The notes beneath the pieces were generated by a model. The model was given only the letters and a program-made list of their open reading frames with translations, did no database searches and had not been told where the DNA came from. Of a DNA stretch of 5,736 nt, positions 5,388 to 5,736 are shown one piece after another. Within the stretch, counting starts at the first letter, position 1. Each line of letters starts with the position of its first letter. The translations under genes were made by a program, and so were the position numbers. The stretch is from Candidatus Harrisonbacteria bacterium. Its GTDB lineage: Bacteria > Patescibacteriota > Minisyncoccia > UBA6257 > 1-14-0-10-44-23. The stretch covers positions 1 to 5,736 of the forward strand of contig JAHFLG010000037.1 of the NCBI GenBank assembly GCA_023244975.1. Reading direction: 5' to 3'.

Positions 5388-5465
5388 GTTCTGTCTCCGA
5401 TATCTACACCTAATCACATGCTGCTTATCTAGTCAATAAAGTAGAAATTTCGTCAATTTTATTGC
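5388..5465. other. AT-rich divergent intergenic spacer
   Basis: The spacer between the divergent 153-aa gene and the MBL-like gene is clearly AT-richer than the coding DNA on its left. It contains GTCAAT twice at 20-bp spacing (5432-5437 and 5452-5457), discussed as possible -35 or regulator sites. No RNA gene or coding sequence is apparent. Confidence 0.5.
5426..5456 (-). promoter_or_regulatory. Candidate promoter for the 153-aa gene (weak)
   Basis: In the AT-rich divergent spacer, minus-strand TTGACG (complement of 5451-5456) matches the -35 used for the 113-aa gene. The best -10 is TAGATA (complement of 5426-5431), a poor match 19 nt away. A second TTGACT lies 20 bp downstream (complement of 5431-5436). 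A promoter must lie in this spacer, but the exact boxes are uncertain. Confidence 0.35.
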
Positions 5466-5494
5466 TTGTAAAACACTTCAATTTTTGCTATAAT
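5466..5494 (+). promoter_or_regulatory. Extended -10 promoter of the MBL-like gene
   Basis: TATAAT (5489-5494, perfect consensus) is preceded by TGC, giving the extended -10 TGnTATAAT. TTGTAA (5466-5471, 4 of 6) stands 17 nt upstream as the -35. Transcription should begin around 5500-5502, only about 6-8 nt before the ATG at 5508, so the message would be leaderless or nearly so. Confidence 0.75.
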
Positions 5495-5525
5495 GTACCA
5501 ATCATTTATGACTATCAATTGGTAC
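5495..5525. promoter_or_regulatory. Inverted repeat over the start of the MBL-like gene; possible operator
   Basis: Perfect 8-bp arms GTACCAAT (5495-5502) and ATTGGTAC (5518-5525) are separated by 15 bp, with the centre of symmetry on the start codon. The arm centres are about 23 bp apart, close to two helical turns, as expected for a dimeric repressor. The left arm overlaps the predicted transcription start, so an RNA hairpin is unlikely. A few such 8-bp repeats are expected by chance in a window this size. Confidence 0.35.
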
Positions 5526-5736
5526 GGCGAAGGGTGTTTTAAAATTCAAGAAGGCGGGATTACCTTACTCATTGATCCGGTGGATATCACTAACGGTCTG
5601 AGTGCTCCCCGCTTCAAGAGCGACATCATCATCAAGACGGTTATGCCGGCTCTTAAGCCGGGTAAACAAACTCCAGAGGCAACCGATGGCGAGGCTCACG
5701 TGGTCACCGGCCCCGGCGAGTACGAAATAAAAGGCG
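5508..5736 (+). CDS. Metallo-beta-lactamase-fold-like protein, N-terminal part (3' truncated by window edge)
   Basis: The 76 visible residues begin MTINWYGEGCFKIQEGG, then TLLIDP, GLSAPRFKSDIII and GPGEYEIKG. The opening strands, the I-D-P motif and the GPGEYE motif resemble the UlaG-like (COG2220) metal-dependent hydrolase branch of the metallo-beta-lactamase fold. In that branch an HxHxDH zinc motif normally follows the second strand. Here the corresponding stretch reads KTVMPALKPGKQ, with no histidines, so the first metal site looks lost and the protein may be a non-catalytic relative. The start at 5508 fits the family N-terminus and lies just after a strong promoter, with essentially no 5' UTR and no Shine-Dalgarno. 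It is transcribed away from the minus-strand block. Catalytic residues further on cannot be judged because the window ends. Confidence 0.75.
   Translation, partial: MTINWYGEGCFKIQEGGITLLIDPVDITNGLSAPRFKSDIIIKTVMPALKPGKQTPEATDGEAHVVTGPGEYEIKG

Noticed and set aside
5027..5413. Plus-strand frame (128 codons) antisense to the 153-aa gene
   Set aside because: Its Leu/Pro/Glu-rich product mirrors the opposite strand's codons. No SD or promoter precedes the ATG at 5027.

Overview
The window looks like chromosomal DNA from a streamlined bacterium, most likely a Candidate Phyla Radiation (Patescibacteria) lineage. That placement is inferred from three things: a threonyl-tRNA synthetase with no N-terminal TGS domain, a DnaE that stops right after its OB domain, and an MBL-like protein of a type I associate with such genomes. 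Codon use gives no sign of TGA recoding. TGA appears to end one small gene, and the Trp codons I checked in the large genes are TGG, which argues against the code-25 lineages.

Layout. Bases 2-2398 (+) are the C-terminal two thirds of the replicative DNA polymerase III alpha subunit (dnaE), cut by the window's left edge. Four bases later thrS (2403-4160, +) follows, probably in the same transcript. Bases 4150-5400 are different in character. They form a GC-richer block read on the minus strand, convergent with thrS, with three small genes I do not recognise: 153 aa (5374 to 4913), 113 aa (4724 to 4383) and a 41-aa single-pass membrane peptide (4386 to 4261). Each has a strong Shine-Dalgarno (SD) sequence, unlike thrS and the gene at the right edge. 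The 153-aa gene ends in a heavily folded 3' UTR and an intrinsic terminator at 4806-4828. A good sigma-70-type promoter abutting that terminator drives the 113-aa and 41-aa genes, which overlap by ATGA. After them comes an isolated SD with a six-codon ORF, then hairpins, then a minus-strand terminator lying inside the last codons of thrS. At 5508 (+) a metallo-beta-lactamase-fold-like gene starts divergently from the block, behind an extended -10 promoter with almost no leader, and runs off the right edge.

How the genes work together. dnaE and thrS are core replication and translation genes. The minus-strand block is the accessory part. Its SD usage, its own promoters and terminators, and a 15-bp start-site repeat next to a gene stub suggest a modular small-gene island whose function cannot be read from sequence alone. 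I found no tRNA, rRNA, CRISPR array, transposase or integrase. No stretch over 300 bases lacks a gene.
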